Assembly (NCBI RefSeq): GCF_001625195.1
Contig: NC_054389.1
Span: 3,902,520-3,966,519 of the forward strand
Length of the DNA: 64,000 nucleotides
Direction: 5' to 3'
Source: Drechmeria coniospora
Lineage: Eukaryota; Ascomycota; Sordariomycetes; Hypocreales; Ophiocordycipitaceae
The notes beneath the pieces are model-generated. The model worked only from the letters and a program-made list of their open reading frames with translations. It was not told where the DNA came from and did not search any database. Made by a program: the position numbers and the translations under genes. Positions 31,020 through 42,266 of this stretch are shown here, piece after piece. The first letter of the stretch is position 1. Each line of letters starts with the position of its first letter.

Positions 31020-32465
31020 GGCTGCCAGATTTGTTGTTTTGGAAATGTATCGTTCTGGAGCAGCTCCGATTTCGGGGCAAGAAGTCTGTTGGTCGGCGGG
31101 AATTATTCGGCAAAAGGGACTGGAAGTTGTATTACGAACGAGTACTGTAGTTAATATGCCGCGCCAACGTGCCAGTAACGGTGTTAAAAGTCCAGGTAGT
31201 TAATTACATTGCGGTACTCGTTGTACTTCTACGCCTATATAATGTAAGTAAGCAGACACTGTAAACACCTATCGGTAGGCAACAACATCAGGAAGAAGAA
31301 CACCATTAGACTGATTTCTGACCATCTTACGACACTTGATTCGTTGGAGCCGGACAGAGCAGATCACTTACTATCTGTTGCAACAGAGTACAGTACATAT
31401 GGTGCCTAGAGTATCATTACTCCGTACGTCATACGGAGTAACGGTGGTCGAGTTACCAAGATTTACGGGGTGCTCCGTCATAATTGTGTTGTAACATGCA
31501 CCAACACCAAACCCCCATGTTGCTTGCTGTCAAAGCATGTCATGTACGGAGGATCGACTCCCAAGATCGCTTTGAACCATATCGTCCATATGGAGCAGCG
31601 CAGATAGCATGATGAAAATAATAGAGATGAGTGAGGAGCGACTTGTGGTTAAATTGGCTAGCTGCTGCAGCACTCAATCTTTGTCGTATTGGATACCATT
31701 CACCCTAGACTGCAATCTTCGAGACAGACAGGCAGTATCAGACAATCATCGTATCGGGGAAGGCCGACCCGGACAAATGGCTTGCCCGCGGCAATACTTC
31801 TCCAACGCTTTCTCGATGGCAGGTGAACGGCGTACATGACGAGTATCTTTATCACACCCTCACACTTATTGGTTAGTTCTCCGATATTATCGTACAGGAT
31901 GCCTTCCCGGTGCCCTCCGCTTCCATCCGTTCCCCAGGCCCGGCCACCAGTGACCCCGCTCTGCCCTAATCCCTGCCTGCTTATTTTTGTCCTTTTCAGT
32001 TTATCACCACTGCAAGTAAAACAAGTACGACACCATGCATCTGCGACTAGTGTGAATGACGCGTTCTGCAGGATTTGGTTTGACTGTTGGCTCTTCGTAC
32101 AATATTGGACAGGTACTTGTACACCGTACGTCAAGGCTTAGACGGTACGTGACCTGTCCGAAATGCCGAGACCTTCCCGATGAGGAGTTTGGCCCGGCCC
32201 GTCCTGCAGTTGGTCAACTGTGTCCGGGGTACGAGCATAAATAGTATTCAAAATGCAATCGATGTCTCATCATTGAGGAGAGCCTCAGTGAAAGCCTTGA
32301 TTTCCGGCATAGTATAGCAATATATTATCCCAATTGATGCCGAAAAATCCGATACCGTGGAAGCAAGGAAGCAGCTGGCCCCTTTCGCAGTTCTGTACTT
32401 CATGTCGCCGATGCTGCAGTGCACCGCTTGCATAACTTTGTGATCATTGACGAGTTCATGCCGTC
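31020..32465. other. Intergenic region upstream of a broken ABC transporter gene
   Basis: No gene is supported. One of the few CTCCGTAC-type palindromic words of the island is at 31418-31442 (TACTCCGTACGTCATACGGAGTA in outline). Confidence 0.4.
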
Positions 32466-35187
32466 ATGTCATCGACGCCGAGCTTATGCCCCTTGTCGGG
32501 CGACAACTCGTTCGGCCCTGCTGTGACAGCATGTGCACGCCCATTCGACTTCACTCTTCTTTTCGAGGAGAGCATTCTCTCGATACTACCGTCAGCCATA
32601 CTCCTCGTCCTAACACCCATCCGTCTGCTCTCTCCGAGCCAGAAGCCTTGCACTGTTCGTGGCAATGCGTTGCGAACTGCCAAGCTGGTATGCTCAACCG
32701 AAGTGGTAAGTTGCATCGCTAGATTATATGATTATGTGGCAATCGGTTTTAACATGAACTCAGGCAATCGCCCGAGCAGTGTATTCTAGGCGTCCGATTG
32801 CCATCTTTGATGATGTTTTTGGTGTGCTGGATTCGGAGACCCAACGACACGTCTTTGACCACGTCTTTGGGCCCCGTGGCCTTCTCAAGTCGCAAAATAC
32901 TACAGTAATCTTGGCTACCCATGCTAGTATGTTGACTGAAAATGATGCCGTGCCTCTAAACAGTACTGATTGGAAATTGGTGTACAGTTCACCTCCTCCC
33001 TTTTGCGGAGGACATCATTGCCTTGGACGATGGCAAGGTAGCTGCTCAAGGTACATTTGCCAATTTAAGCAAAGAGCACGGCTTTCTGCAGCAAGCTGGT
33101 CTTGAGATACATGCAGTTCATGACGAAGAGAAATCAGGAGCCGAAAAGGAGGCAACCCAGCCCAGACCCCTAACCGGTGCCGCTGAGTCGTCCTTGTTCC
33201 AGGCCGTGAAAGACTCCCCTCGGCGACTAGGAGATCGACCGGTATACATCTATTACTACAAAACCATCGGCCCTCTAAACACTGCCATATTCGTCTCCCT
33301 TCTGCTACTTTGGGTTGTGATGCTTAAATTTCCTGGTAAGGTTAGCTAATTTTCCGCCCTTGACGGACGATGAAAGATGAATCATGAACCGATAATAATG
33401 GCACGCAGAAATCTGGCTCACATGGTGGGGAAACTCCAATGAACGGCGCTCCGGCCAAGAGAATGGCAAATACCTTGGTGCCTTTGCCGTCTTCCAAATT
33501 GCTGCGTTGGCTGCACTGGGTCTTTGTTGCGGGTACGTACTGTCATGCCTCCGATGCCTGACAAGTGCTAACACGCGCTGTACTATGTACCTCCTTCTGG
33601 TGATTGTCGTTGCCTCTGGACAAACGCTTCACTCGACCCTCTTGCGCACAGTCATCAACGCCCCTATGTCGTTTTTGGCTTCCACCGATGCTGGCACCAT
33701 TATCAATCGTTTCAGCCAAGACGTTCAGCTCATCGATGCCGAGCTGCCCTTGTCGTTTCTCAACGTGGCGTGTAATGTGCTTGTCTGCTTGGCCCAAGCG
33801 GTCATGATATTACCTGCCTCGTACTGGCTAGCGATCACTTACCCTTTCCTCTTCGGGTTTCTATACCTAGTCCAGAAGTACTATCTGCGAACATCCCGGC
33901 AGCTCCGATTTCTCGACCTAGAAGCAAAGAGCCCCGTGTACTCTCAGTTCCTCGAAACATTGAGTGGGCTAGCCACTATACGTGCATTTTCATGGCAAGA
34001 CAATCTTATCAAACAAAATGAAGCAAGGCTGGACTACTCCCAGAAGCCCTTTTTCCTTCTCTACAGCGTCCAGCGCTGGCTTAGTTTGGCCTTGGACCTA
34101 GTTGCTGCGGCCCTTGCCGTCATTGTTGCAGCAGTCGCCTTCACAACAAAGGGAACAGTCAGTACCGGATTCGCTGGCGTCGCTCTTTTTAACATCATGA
34201 CTCTGAGCAGTGTCATGAAGACGGCAGTCAATGTTTGGACTATCCTTGAGACGTCCATTGGGGCAGTAGCGAGAGTTAAAGTCTTTGAGGAGGGCAAACC
34301 ACGGAGCACTATGCTAATGAGTCATCAATACCACCTGATACTTGGCCTGAGAATGGGGGCATCGAAATTCAAGGTGTCTCCGCATCGTACACGTCAGTCT
34401 CTATCCGCTCCTGCGGGGAATACACATATGTACTAACACGAACTCTAGAAAAGCCGCTCCACGAGTCCTATCGAAAGTGTCATTCGTCATCAAACCCAGA
34501 AATAAGATTGCAATATGTGGACGGAGCGGAGGTGGCAAAAGCTCATTGCTGCTGGCCCTCTTCCGCATTCTGGACCTCGATGAGGGCTGTATCTTGATCG
34601 ACGGCGAGGATGTATCTACCCTTCCACGCGAAACTATCCGAGAGCGCCTGAATGCAATCCCTCAGGATCCCATCTTCCTCCACGGTACCGTTCGGGTAAA
34701 TTGCGATCCTCGAGGAGCATCGTCGGATGAACAGATAGTCGAGACTCTACAAAAGGCTCAGCTTTGGAACACGGTTGAGTCCAAAGGCGGCCTCGATGCC
34801 GAAATGACTCAGGATTTCTTATCTCATGGGCAAAAACAACTGTTTTGTCTTGCAAGAGCAATACTGCACCCGAGCAAGATTGTCGTCATGGATGAAGCTA
34901 CGAGCAGGTATGCTTTTATTTCCCCCTTGCTCATTAACCTCAGTCCATGTCTAAATTGATGTAGTGTGGATATGGATACAGATAAGATCATGCAGCAACT
35001 TATCAGGACTGAGTTCAAAGATTCGACAATTATTGCCATCGCTCATCGGCTCGATACGATACTTGACTTTGATAGCGTTGTCGTCGTTGACAGGGGTGTC
35101 GTTATTGAGCGGGATACCCCTCGATGACTCCTCGCCCGAGCTTCGAAGTTCAAACAACTATATGACACGTATAACAGTCATAAGTGA
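32466..35187 (+). pseudogene. ABC-C (MRP-type) multidrug transporter, internally deleted and frameshifted
   Basis: Recognisable pieces occur in order. Exon 32466-32705 is the N-terminus of a fungal ABC-C protein (FGPAVTACARPFDFTLLFEE, then a membrane helix). Exon 32764-32926 starts directly at the end of nucleotide-binding domain 1 (AIARAVYSRRP, IAIFDDVF). The rest of TMD0, all of TMD1 and the Walker A and signature of NBD1 are absent, although the junction is in frame. Exons 32988-33335 and 33409-34392 give TMD2. Exons 34449-34907 and 34965 onward give NBD2 with Walker A GRSGGGKSS, signature LSHGQ and Walker B IVVMDEATS. Further lesions are a -1 frameshift near 34313, a missing acceptor AG at 33585-33586, and a TGA at 35125 twenty codons before the natural end. 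It cannot encode a working full-length exporter. Confidence 0.85.
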
Positions 35188-36770
35188 TTAGGGCAATCAG
35201 AAGCCTGGTTTAGAATAGATTATTTCCTGCGCCGACAGATGATCTGGCTTCCATCCAGGAGGAATCCTCTGGCAACAAGAAGAATAAGGGAGGAATATAT
35301 CAAGACAACGCGTGCCGTGGCTACCTTTCCCCCCAAAACTCCAATTTAGAGTTTAATGGCCACATGACGTAAGACAACTTAAGTATACCCCTAGGCCACT
35401 GGCACAAGCGCAAAGGGCATGATCATTGAACGATTTAGTCTACCTTCCTTTCCTCCCAATGGTAGTATGCATCCATGTTTGCTGGTCAAAGGATTTGGAA
35501 TTCCCTTCCCTGTTACTACTTCCGCCGTAATATCAGGATATGAATGTCTTGGGCTTTAGAGTGGATGAACTGAGACTTCAACGGATGCATAGTTGGACCG
35601 CCCATCAGTTAATACCTGGCGCCCTCGGCTGCTGCAGGCCGACGATGCCCGGCACGTCGGCGTCGCCGGGGCCGTAGCGGCTCGACTGACCTATAACTAT
35701 CATCTTCCCTGACTTATGTTGCTCTTCCTTAGATAAAGTCATTCCTGCCGTCGATGGTCTCTGCAAGCCTTTCGGTTAAGGAACTTGCAGATGTTCGCTG
35801 GGGAACGGGATTGCGATAACAGTGGCCAATTTTGCTTGGATAGTGGACAAACCTGGGTAATCTAGAAACTTGCATATTTTGAAGCAGGTGGTTCGCTTCG
35901 ATGATAGGTGCACGACTTGGAACGTCTAATGTAGACTATTGCTTCACAGATGATCGAACCACGGCGCCTGCTCGGTGATGATATTGAATTGACCCTAGCC
36001 CTACTATGGAGTGAGAACTACGACCGAAGACTATTGGAATAGATCTCCGTTGAAGATTCAAGGGTAGAGAATGAATATAAAGAAGCCCAATATTGAAGTA
36101 TTCCCTTTCAGCCTTCCACTGTACTTACAATAGTCGCGGGGCGTCATCAATCGTCTGATGACAGCCCTATGAGGTGATATTAGCGGATAGTTATATTATT
36201 ACCAATCTGACAGGGGTTCAGCTTACTCGTGCTATTTTCGCAGCCGATTTTCGGCCTCGCATTCCTTCGCACACGCTCCTACCTACCTCATTCGGCTTGA
36301 CGGCTGTTGGATTGTTGCGAGAGCCAACAGAGTTGAGTTGAGTCAGGATTCGTCTAGAGCCAAAGTACTGTTAAGGCGGCGATGCCCCCTATTCAGTTGG
36401 TGCTTAAAGGTTATGATATATGTACTGTACAGTAAATATCACAATGCAGTATTCCGTTGACCGCAAAACCAGCTGAGCTTTCATGCTAGCAATAATTTCA
36501 TCGCTGGCGTTTAATGACGCTGTGGACGAACTTTGCTTTGCAAACAATCCATTGAGAGGAAAAGTAAAGAAAATAGGTAAGAGTCACTAATACAATAAAT
36601 AAATATTTATATAGAACCCACGGAAAGAGCCCCAAGCACATAGTCACCACTCAATCTAAGATTTGCCCACATGAGCACCCGCGCATCACATCTACCCTGC
36701 CATCAACATCGGCTAATGTGAATAGGAAATCTTTTCGAATCGACTGCCTCCGGACAGAGGAATTACCATC
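35188..36770. other. Intergenic, AT-rich, containing a GC-rich 60-bp insert
   Basis: No gene is seen. The DNA is AT-rich, with little structure except the copied palI fragment at 35618-35677. Confidence 0.45.
35618..35677 (-). repeat. 60-bp perfect inverted copy of palI coding sequence (filler DNA)
   Basis: The reverse complement equals palI 22056-22115 over all 60 bases, and identity stops abruptly at both ends. The segment is strongly GC-rich within AT-rich surroundings, so it is an insertion here. No long flanking repeats or transposon ends are seen, which favours templated filler at a repaired double-strand break over transposition. Confidence 0.93.
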
Positions 36771-37801
36771 ATGACCAACTCAACAATGATTTCGCCTCCA
36801 GGCGTTGTCATTTTTGGCCCCGAAGCGAACTGCACACTGGATATCTGCCCCATTGAATCAAGCATTTACAAGTACCGGCCTTCGTTGCCAGCGAACATCG
36901 CCCTCCTTGTTTTATACTTCCTCGCCATGAAGATACATATTTACCTCGGTCTTCGATGGAGGACCTGGTGGTTCATGATTTTTATGATGATCGGATGCGG
37001 GTCTGAGATGATCGGATACGTCGGACGCATCCTCATGTACAAAAACCCATTTGGGTTTCCGGGATTCATGATACAAGTCATCTTCATTACTGGGGGACCG
37101 GTATTCTTTTCCGCCGCGATTTATATCACCTTGTCTGTGACGTGAGCATTCCGTTCCCCTGTCACATTGTCGTCGCAGAATGACGTGGCGAAGCTAACAC
37201 GCGACATGACAGCATCGATCATTTTGCGCCCGAGCTTTCTCGCGTAAGACCGGCATCCTTCTACTGGTTCTTCATCTGCGCCGATCTCATTTGCCTCGTG
37301 CTCCAAGCGAGCGGGGGTGCTCTCTCGACGGTGAGCCTGGGCGCCAGCGAGACTGGAGTGAAAGTGGCACTTGCTGGCCTGGCCTTGCAGGTTGCAGTCA
37401 TCTTTATTTTCTGTCTCTGCTTTGCCGACTACATGATACGGTACGACAGAAGTCCATCAACCCCACCGATGACGAAGAAAATGAGACTATTCTTCGGAGC
37501 TCTCTCCTCTGCGGTTGGCTGCATACTAGGCCGATGCGCGTTTCGGTGCTACGAGCTAAGTCAAGGGTACCGAAACTCGAAAGTGATTACAAACGAGGGG
37601 CTCTTCATTGGTTTAGAAGGAATGTATGCGTACATCTAAAATACCAGTTGCTGAAGAATGATGCTGACGTTTTGCAGACAGGTACTCATTGCGGTCTTTA
37701 CTCTCTGTATCTCGCACCCGGGTTTGGTGGTTGGCCGCCAGGACCAGAAAAGGTCGGACACTATTCGTAAAGCTGCCAATAAAGAACAACAAAGACAATA
37801 A
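36771..37801 (+). CDS. RTA1-like membrane protein
   Basis: Three exons (36771-37141, 37213-37623, 37678-37801) encode 301 residues. The introns have GTGAGC/CAG and GTATGC/CAG borders and matching phases. The protein has about seven hydrophobic segments. The family signatures are an N-terminal YRPSLPANIALLVLYF helix, CGSEMIGYVGR with a Glu and Tyr in the second to third helix, IDHFAPELSRVRP, the CADLICLVLQASGGAL helix, and NEGLFIGLEG followed by the HPG end of the last helix. RTA1/RSB1-type proteins are plasma-membrane lipid-translocating or stress-resistance proteins; the substrate cannot be inferred. The gene is intact although its neighbours on both sides are broken. Confidence 0.88.
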
Positions 37802-38738
37802 GAAAATGAGAGATGATTCCTTGAAATACGAAGCTGGACTTGTCATGACAACCAACTGAGTCAGATGGAGATGTAGGTCCCAGATCATTCATGCTGTGGA
37901 AGGTCGACTACATCATGCAAATACAATAGCTTACCCTTTATGAAAGTCCCACGTTATTATTTTACTCTCCGCTGAGCGCATACAACTCGAATATCACAAA
38001 CGGGGCGTCGTCCGTGTATTGCGCAACCCAGGTTTTCGCAGTACAACTGGGGACATATTCATTACTCGCTCTCGCTCGGCTGTTTTCCGAGACTCCATGT
38101 CCCGTCTGCTTTCCGGTTCGAGTTCCCGAGTTTTCCCTAGTACAGAAAAGTTGAGGATGCAGGGGGCCATCTTGATACTGGAGCCTGATATCGTCGATGG
38201 CTTCCGGCTCCGGTCGTCTGTATATCGGAATGGACCGGGACCGCCAGCCAATCAGGCTGCGGCCGATGTCCTGTTTGGGCCAATGGCCACCATTGGATTG
38301 ACTGAATGTCTGTCCCATTCCACAGAGTGCATTCATTGATGTGCGTGCTCTCAGTCATTGAATTGGCGAAGGCAATAGCTTCTGAAGCTGCCAAGGCGAT
38401 AGAGGCAATGCCCTTGTAGGGGACGCTGAAGTGTCAGCTCATGTTCACTCCATTGATCCGACGGTGCTTTCGAGATACCTACCATCACGTTCCAAGGAAC
38501 TGCAGTCCATGCATCTCTGACGAGAGGGTTATTCGCACGCGATAGTTTTTGGACACATTGCACTATTATGAACAAGTATCTTGGAAAAGCTTTCATCATA
38601 AATACACGATATACTTGCACGAATGGGTCATCGGTTGATGGGCCTCATTTCAGTGAACGCTCAAAATACACTTCAGGAGACTTGTTGACATTTGAGTATA
38701 ATGATGTAATACATCACTCGATTCAACTCCCTTCATCT
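37802..38738. other. Intergenic, no gene seen
   Basis: Open frames of up to about 120 codons exist on both strands (37962-38338) but have no recognisable motif, so they are not called. Confidence 0.4.
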
Positions 38739-40258
38739 TCATGCCACGGCAGGAGCGTGAAGGCCATGCAGTCCTACAGCAATGGGGAAACCGGCTTCCG
38801 CTCGCCCCATCTCCGTCATTGTTGGCAACTCGCCAGCGTGGGGATTCGGAATGCTAAATACTTCCATTCCGGTTGCCGTTGCCGCCTCCCGAGGCGTCTG
38901 GCGGCTGAGAGGAAGTGTAAACCGCTGACGGACGAGGCGAGGGTTGAGACGCTCGTAGGCGTCGTCCTGGAGCCAGTATTTTTTCGCCGCATCGTTGCGA
39001 TTGAGAATGACATCATAGTAGCAGCTCAGCATGATGTCGGTTGTGTCGAAGTGAATGTAATCCATGCATATTTCCGTCCGCTCGATGTTTTCATCACACA
39101 CATGCTCTTCAAAGGCATTGATGGAGTGGAAGAAGAATGCAGCAGGGGTGGAAAAGCGAGCAACAACACCTTTGCCATGGCGGTCGACGACAATCCACCT
39201 GCACAGGTTCGACTTGTCAAACGACTTCATGGCATCCAGAAGGTTCCGCTCCCACAAGATTTTGGCGTCATCCCAGTGGAAATGGGATGATGGAATGCAG
39301 AGAATGAGATAGTTCTCAGTCAAGAAAAAGCTATGAATGTATGCCGGACGGATATCCGGCCCGGACACGGCGGCCAGGATGTCTGTGATCCCCGTCGACG
39401 CACTCACGCGGAAAAGGCGATAGGTGGGCGATCGACCGAGATGCAGGTTCACATTGAACAAGTCTCCCGTCTTGGGATCTCGCTGCGGGTGAGCGCAGGA
39501 AAGCGGGCCGTCGAGGTCTGGGTGAAGCTGAGACTGGTTTCTGGAGCCTAAAGACTCGAGCGTGTCGGGGTTGATATCCTGAAGGATTGATGTGTCGGTG
39601 GCGAGGAACAGCTTGCTGCTGCCAGTGCGGTGGCCGGCACCGGGAGGCGCCTCGGAGGCAACGCCAGGCAGGTTTCGATGAAGGGCGACATTATTGTTAA
39701 GATGAGAGGGAGCAAACATGGATTGGGCCTTGGCAAAGATTCCGACACAAGGGTCCGACCTTTGGGCAAAGGAGACGCTGGTGCGCCATCCTTTCTTTTT
39801 GATGGTCTCGACAAGCTCATCCGCCTACCGGCGAGACGAGTAGGTGACGGTGGTCGCGCCGTCACCCGTCGGCGGCACAATGTCGAACTTATGCGTATGG
39901 GCAAAGCCGTCGAACCAATGAGAGACGAAGTAAGTTCCTCGACTCGTGTTCTCGATCGCGCTGACTCCTGGCCCCGTGCGGTAGAGGGCACCGGCCGCCC
40001 AAGCGGGTATGGAGCCTTTGACTTGTAAGCTCAACGGTCCCCTATGCTCCTTTAACCCTACAAACTGAACAAATCCAAGGTCAGCAGATGATATTACGGC
40101 CCAAGATTTGACCTTTGCCTTACGCCGGCTTCGTTTGGCCAATCTTTCCACGCCTCCTTGCAAATATTGTCTGCGAAGAGCTGCATATCGACCTGTTCAT
40201 GTCCGGCAGCACGTCGGTGTGTGCGCGTCGAGTTGAGTGTCATCTCATAGGTACCCAT
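38739..40258 (-). pseudogene. Carotenoid oxygenase (RPE65 family), with a stop codon and an internal deletion
   Basis: Exon 1 (40258-40124) ends KEAWKDWPNEAG; after a 59-nt intron (GTAAGG, CTGAC branch, CAG) exon 2 (40064-38739) continues with LKEHRGPLSL and the family hallmark AWAAGALYRTGPG. Candidate iron ligands are seen in AHPQRDPKTGDLFN, YIHSFFLT, FFHSINAFEE and GLHG. Two defects are visible. A TAG at 39827-39825 interrupts the frame after TVTYSSRR, where CAG is expected. Near 38815 the frame jumps from NPHAGELPT to MTEMGRAEAGFP, missing about 90-100 residues of propeller present in relatives. The enzyme class cleaves double bonds of carotenoids or related polyenes with iron and oxygen. 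This copy is almost certainly non-functional. Confidence 0.82.
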
Positions 40259-41274
40259 GTTCAAAGGAACGAGCGAGCGAGCCGTTTGGCAGAGGGATGG
40301 TATGATGCCCTCGAGGGTCCCCCAACTTTGTGGGAGCAGGGAGCGGGAGAGAATGAGTCAGGGGGTGGAAAATTGCGGATGATAAAATGTCTGACTTGGC
40401 AGTTGTCGGCGAAAACCTGTGGTGGTGAGGCAGCCGGAGACGTGAATTCTCATGCCAGCAGAAGTAAGGCAGTGCCAAATGAAGTGAGGCAGCAGGTATG
40501 CCACGACTTATACAGCTGCTTGGGTATCGGCAACGGGAGGCGCATGATGTTGAATACGATGACGGCCTGCATACTCGCATCCGGGAACACGCCATCACAA
40601 TGACCACGAGTTCTGTTGGCCAGTTCCGTTCTAGCGAGCCGCCATCATTCGAAGCGTCCCATGCAAAGGCCTCAGCTCGGTTCATCGGTCCCACGAGAGG
40701 TGTGCTGGGTTGTGTTGGTAGCGGTGACGACACTTTTGCAGCATGATTTCCCCTGCGCCCACAATCAACGAGGAACGGCCAGTTCTCCGACTCCCAACGA
40801 GTGGCTATTCACGAATCGCCCCCCTGCCACGTGTGGCAAAAAAAATGGACGGGCTGCATGCGATATCGGGACCTCGCTGGCTTCCCATTTGGGCATACCA
40901 TTCAAGCTGATGACATCGTGGAAACAACCAACAATCAGTCCAGTTGCGGTGTACGAGCACGGAACGCTCACTCAACCGCCTGTTCGGTCATTCTTCCGGT
41001 GTAAAATCGTGAACAGGCTTGATGCTGCTTAGGATTGTGTTGGTTAGTCAGGCTTGATGCTGACGTGGCAGCGCGAAGGATGACGCAGAAGCGATATGGA
41101 GATGGATTCTTGCCCTGCTCTTCCGACGCACTGGGACATGCATGTTTTTCTTGTTGGATATTCATGCTAACTTCGGAAGCATGATATGAATATGATTCAG
41201 GTTTGGGAATGAAAAAAGAAGGAGATTTGGTATCGAGACAATTAATACCCTCAATCCCCGCATCGCCAAAAAAA
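40259..41274. other. Intergenic, no gene seen
   Basis: Only motif-free short frames. A possible plus-strand frame (about 40600-40745) is not supported. Confidence 0.4.
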
Positions 41275-41407
41275 TGAGCCACACCGGATTTGAACCGATA
41301 ACCTTTGGAATGTTCCAAACTGGAAGCCAACTTTTAAGGGATTAGCTTGATGTTTATCAAGCGCTGGGAGGAGGAAGCTTACCGCGCTGCCGTTGCGCCA
41401 GCGGCCC
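41275..41407 (-). tRNA. tRNA-like Pol III gene with a long insert; isotype unresolved
   Basis: On the minus strand the ends GGGCCGC and GTGGCTC pair as a 7-bp acceptor stem (two G-U), followed by discriminator A and a run of seven T, a Pol III terminator. The A box TGGCGCAACGG forms a GCGC/GCGC D arm, and the B box GGTTCAAATCC sits in a T arm (ATCGG/CCGGT). The two boxes are about 95 nt apart, so an intron or insert of about 60 nt lies between them. The expected anticodon arm does not fold cleanly: the nucleotides after the D arm (GTAAG) do not pair with those before the variable loop (TCCAA). The D arm resembles fungal Trp and elongator Met tRNAs. It may be an intron-containing tRNA or a decayed copy. 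Confidence 0.5.
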
Positions 41408-42086
41408 TTGAACGTGCCAAATTTATTGTCGAATAAGTAGGACAAGTATTGTTCCTTTGGTCGGCTCTGCTAAGCAACGTCCGCTGGCCGCCGCACAACG
41501 ACCTTTAACAATCAGATAACCCAGTGATGAAGAAGCAAGAGTACTGGCATTTGTCAGCCGAGTCTGTCCCTATTCGCCTCGTAGTCGGTTCAAGGTTTGC
41601 TACCTGGTAGTACGAGCCTGTGCCTCATCGCCACAGTCATGTCGCTAGGTGAACGACGACGAACCTGATATCGACGGGCAGGACAGCATTCCAACACAAA
41701 ATCGCTGGTGTTTTCCACAATTTATCGTAATAGGCGTGGACCGCAACCAAATTTTGGCGTCTGCGGAGGAGCGATGGATGGATGTTTTCATTCCCAGCCA
41801 GAGTGCTCTGCTGCATGATGTTGGATGCGAATGGCAACTTCGACGTCCGGCACTTACTCGCATAGCCGCCTCATCGGCCTTCAAGCGCCTGCTGTCGAGA
41901 GCCGATGACTCCTTGTCGTGGGCTACAGTACAGTTTTGAATCATGGAACCTTCAGGAAATAACCAACCAATTGCCCAAACTCGGGATTACATGCTCCCTG
42001 ATCAACCAACAAATTGAAGTTGACGACCTAGGCTGGGGGAGCACACCCCTTCATAAGCCTGTACAGGAGCAGACATTGCTGTGACA

Positions 42087-42266
42087 CTAACGTGGCACAA
42101 GGAAGGGGTGAGATTCATCACTTGACACCCAAGCAATGAATTGATGGATAACCGAGATCCGGCCGAAATACATGTCAACACCACTCCAAAGAAGCCTGTT
42201 GGCCGTTGTGAGGTTGTGTGCATCCATCTCGGCAAAATAGAATGAGCCATAACTTTTGGCATATTC
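42087..42266 (-). other. Exon-like coding stretch, possible terminal exon or gene remnant
   Basis: After a candidate acceptor (CTATCCAG) the minus strand reads 59 codons and a TAG, with protein-like composition (EYAKSYGSFYFAEMDAHNL, then LLWSGVDMYFGRISVIHQF). A candidate donor (TCGGTGAGC near 42335) precedes it. The upstream frame does not reach a convincing start. The family is not recognised. Confidence 0.3.

Noticed and set aside
38019..38339. Plus-strand frame of 106 codons and its antisense partner between RTA1 and the oxygenase
   Set aside because: Neither has a recognisable domain or start context; both are open only by composition.
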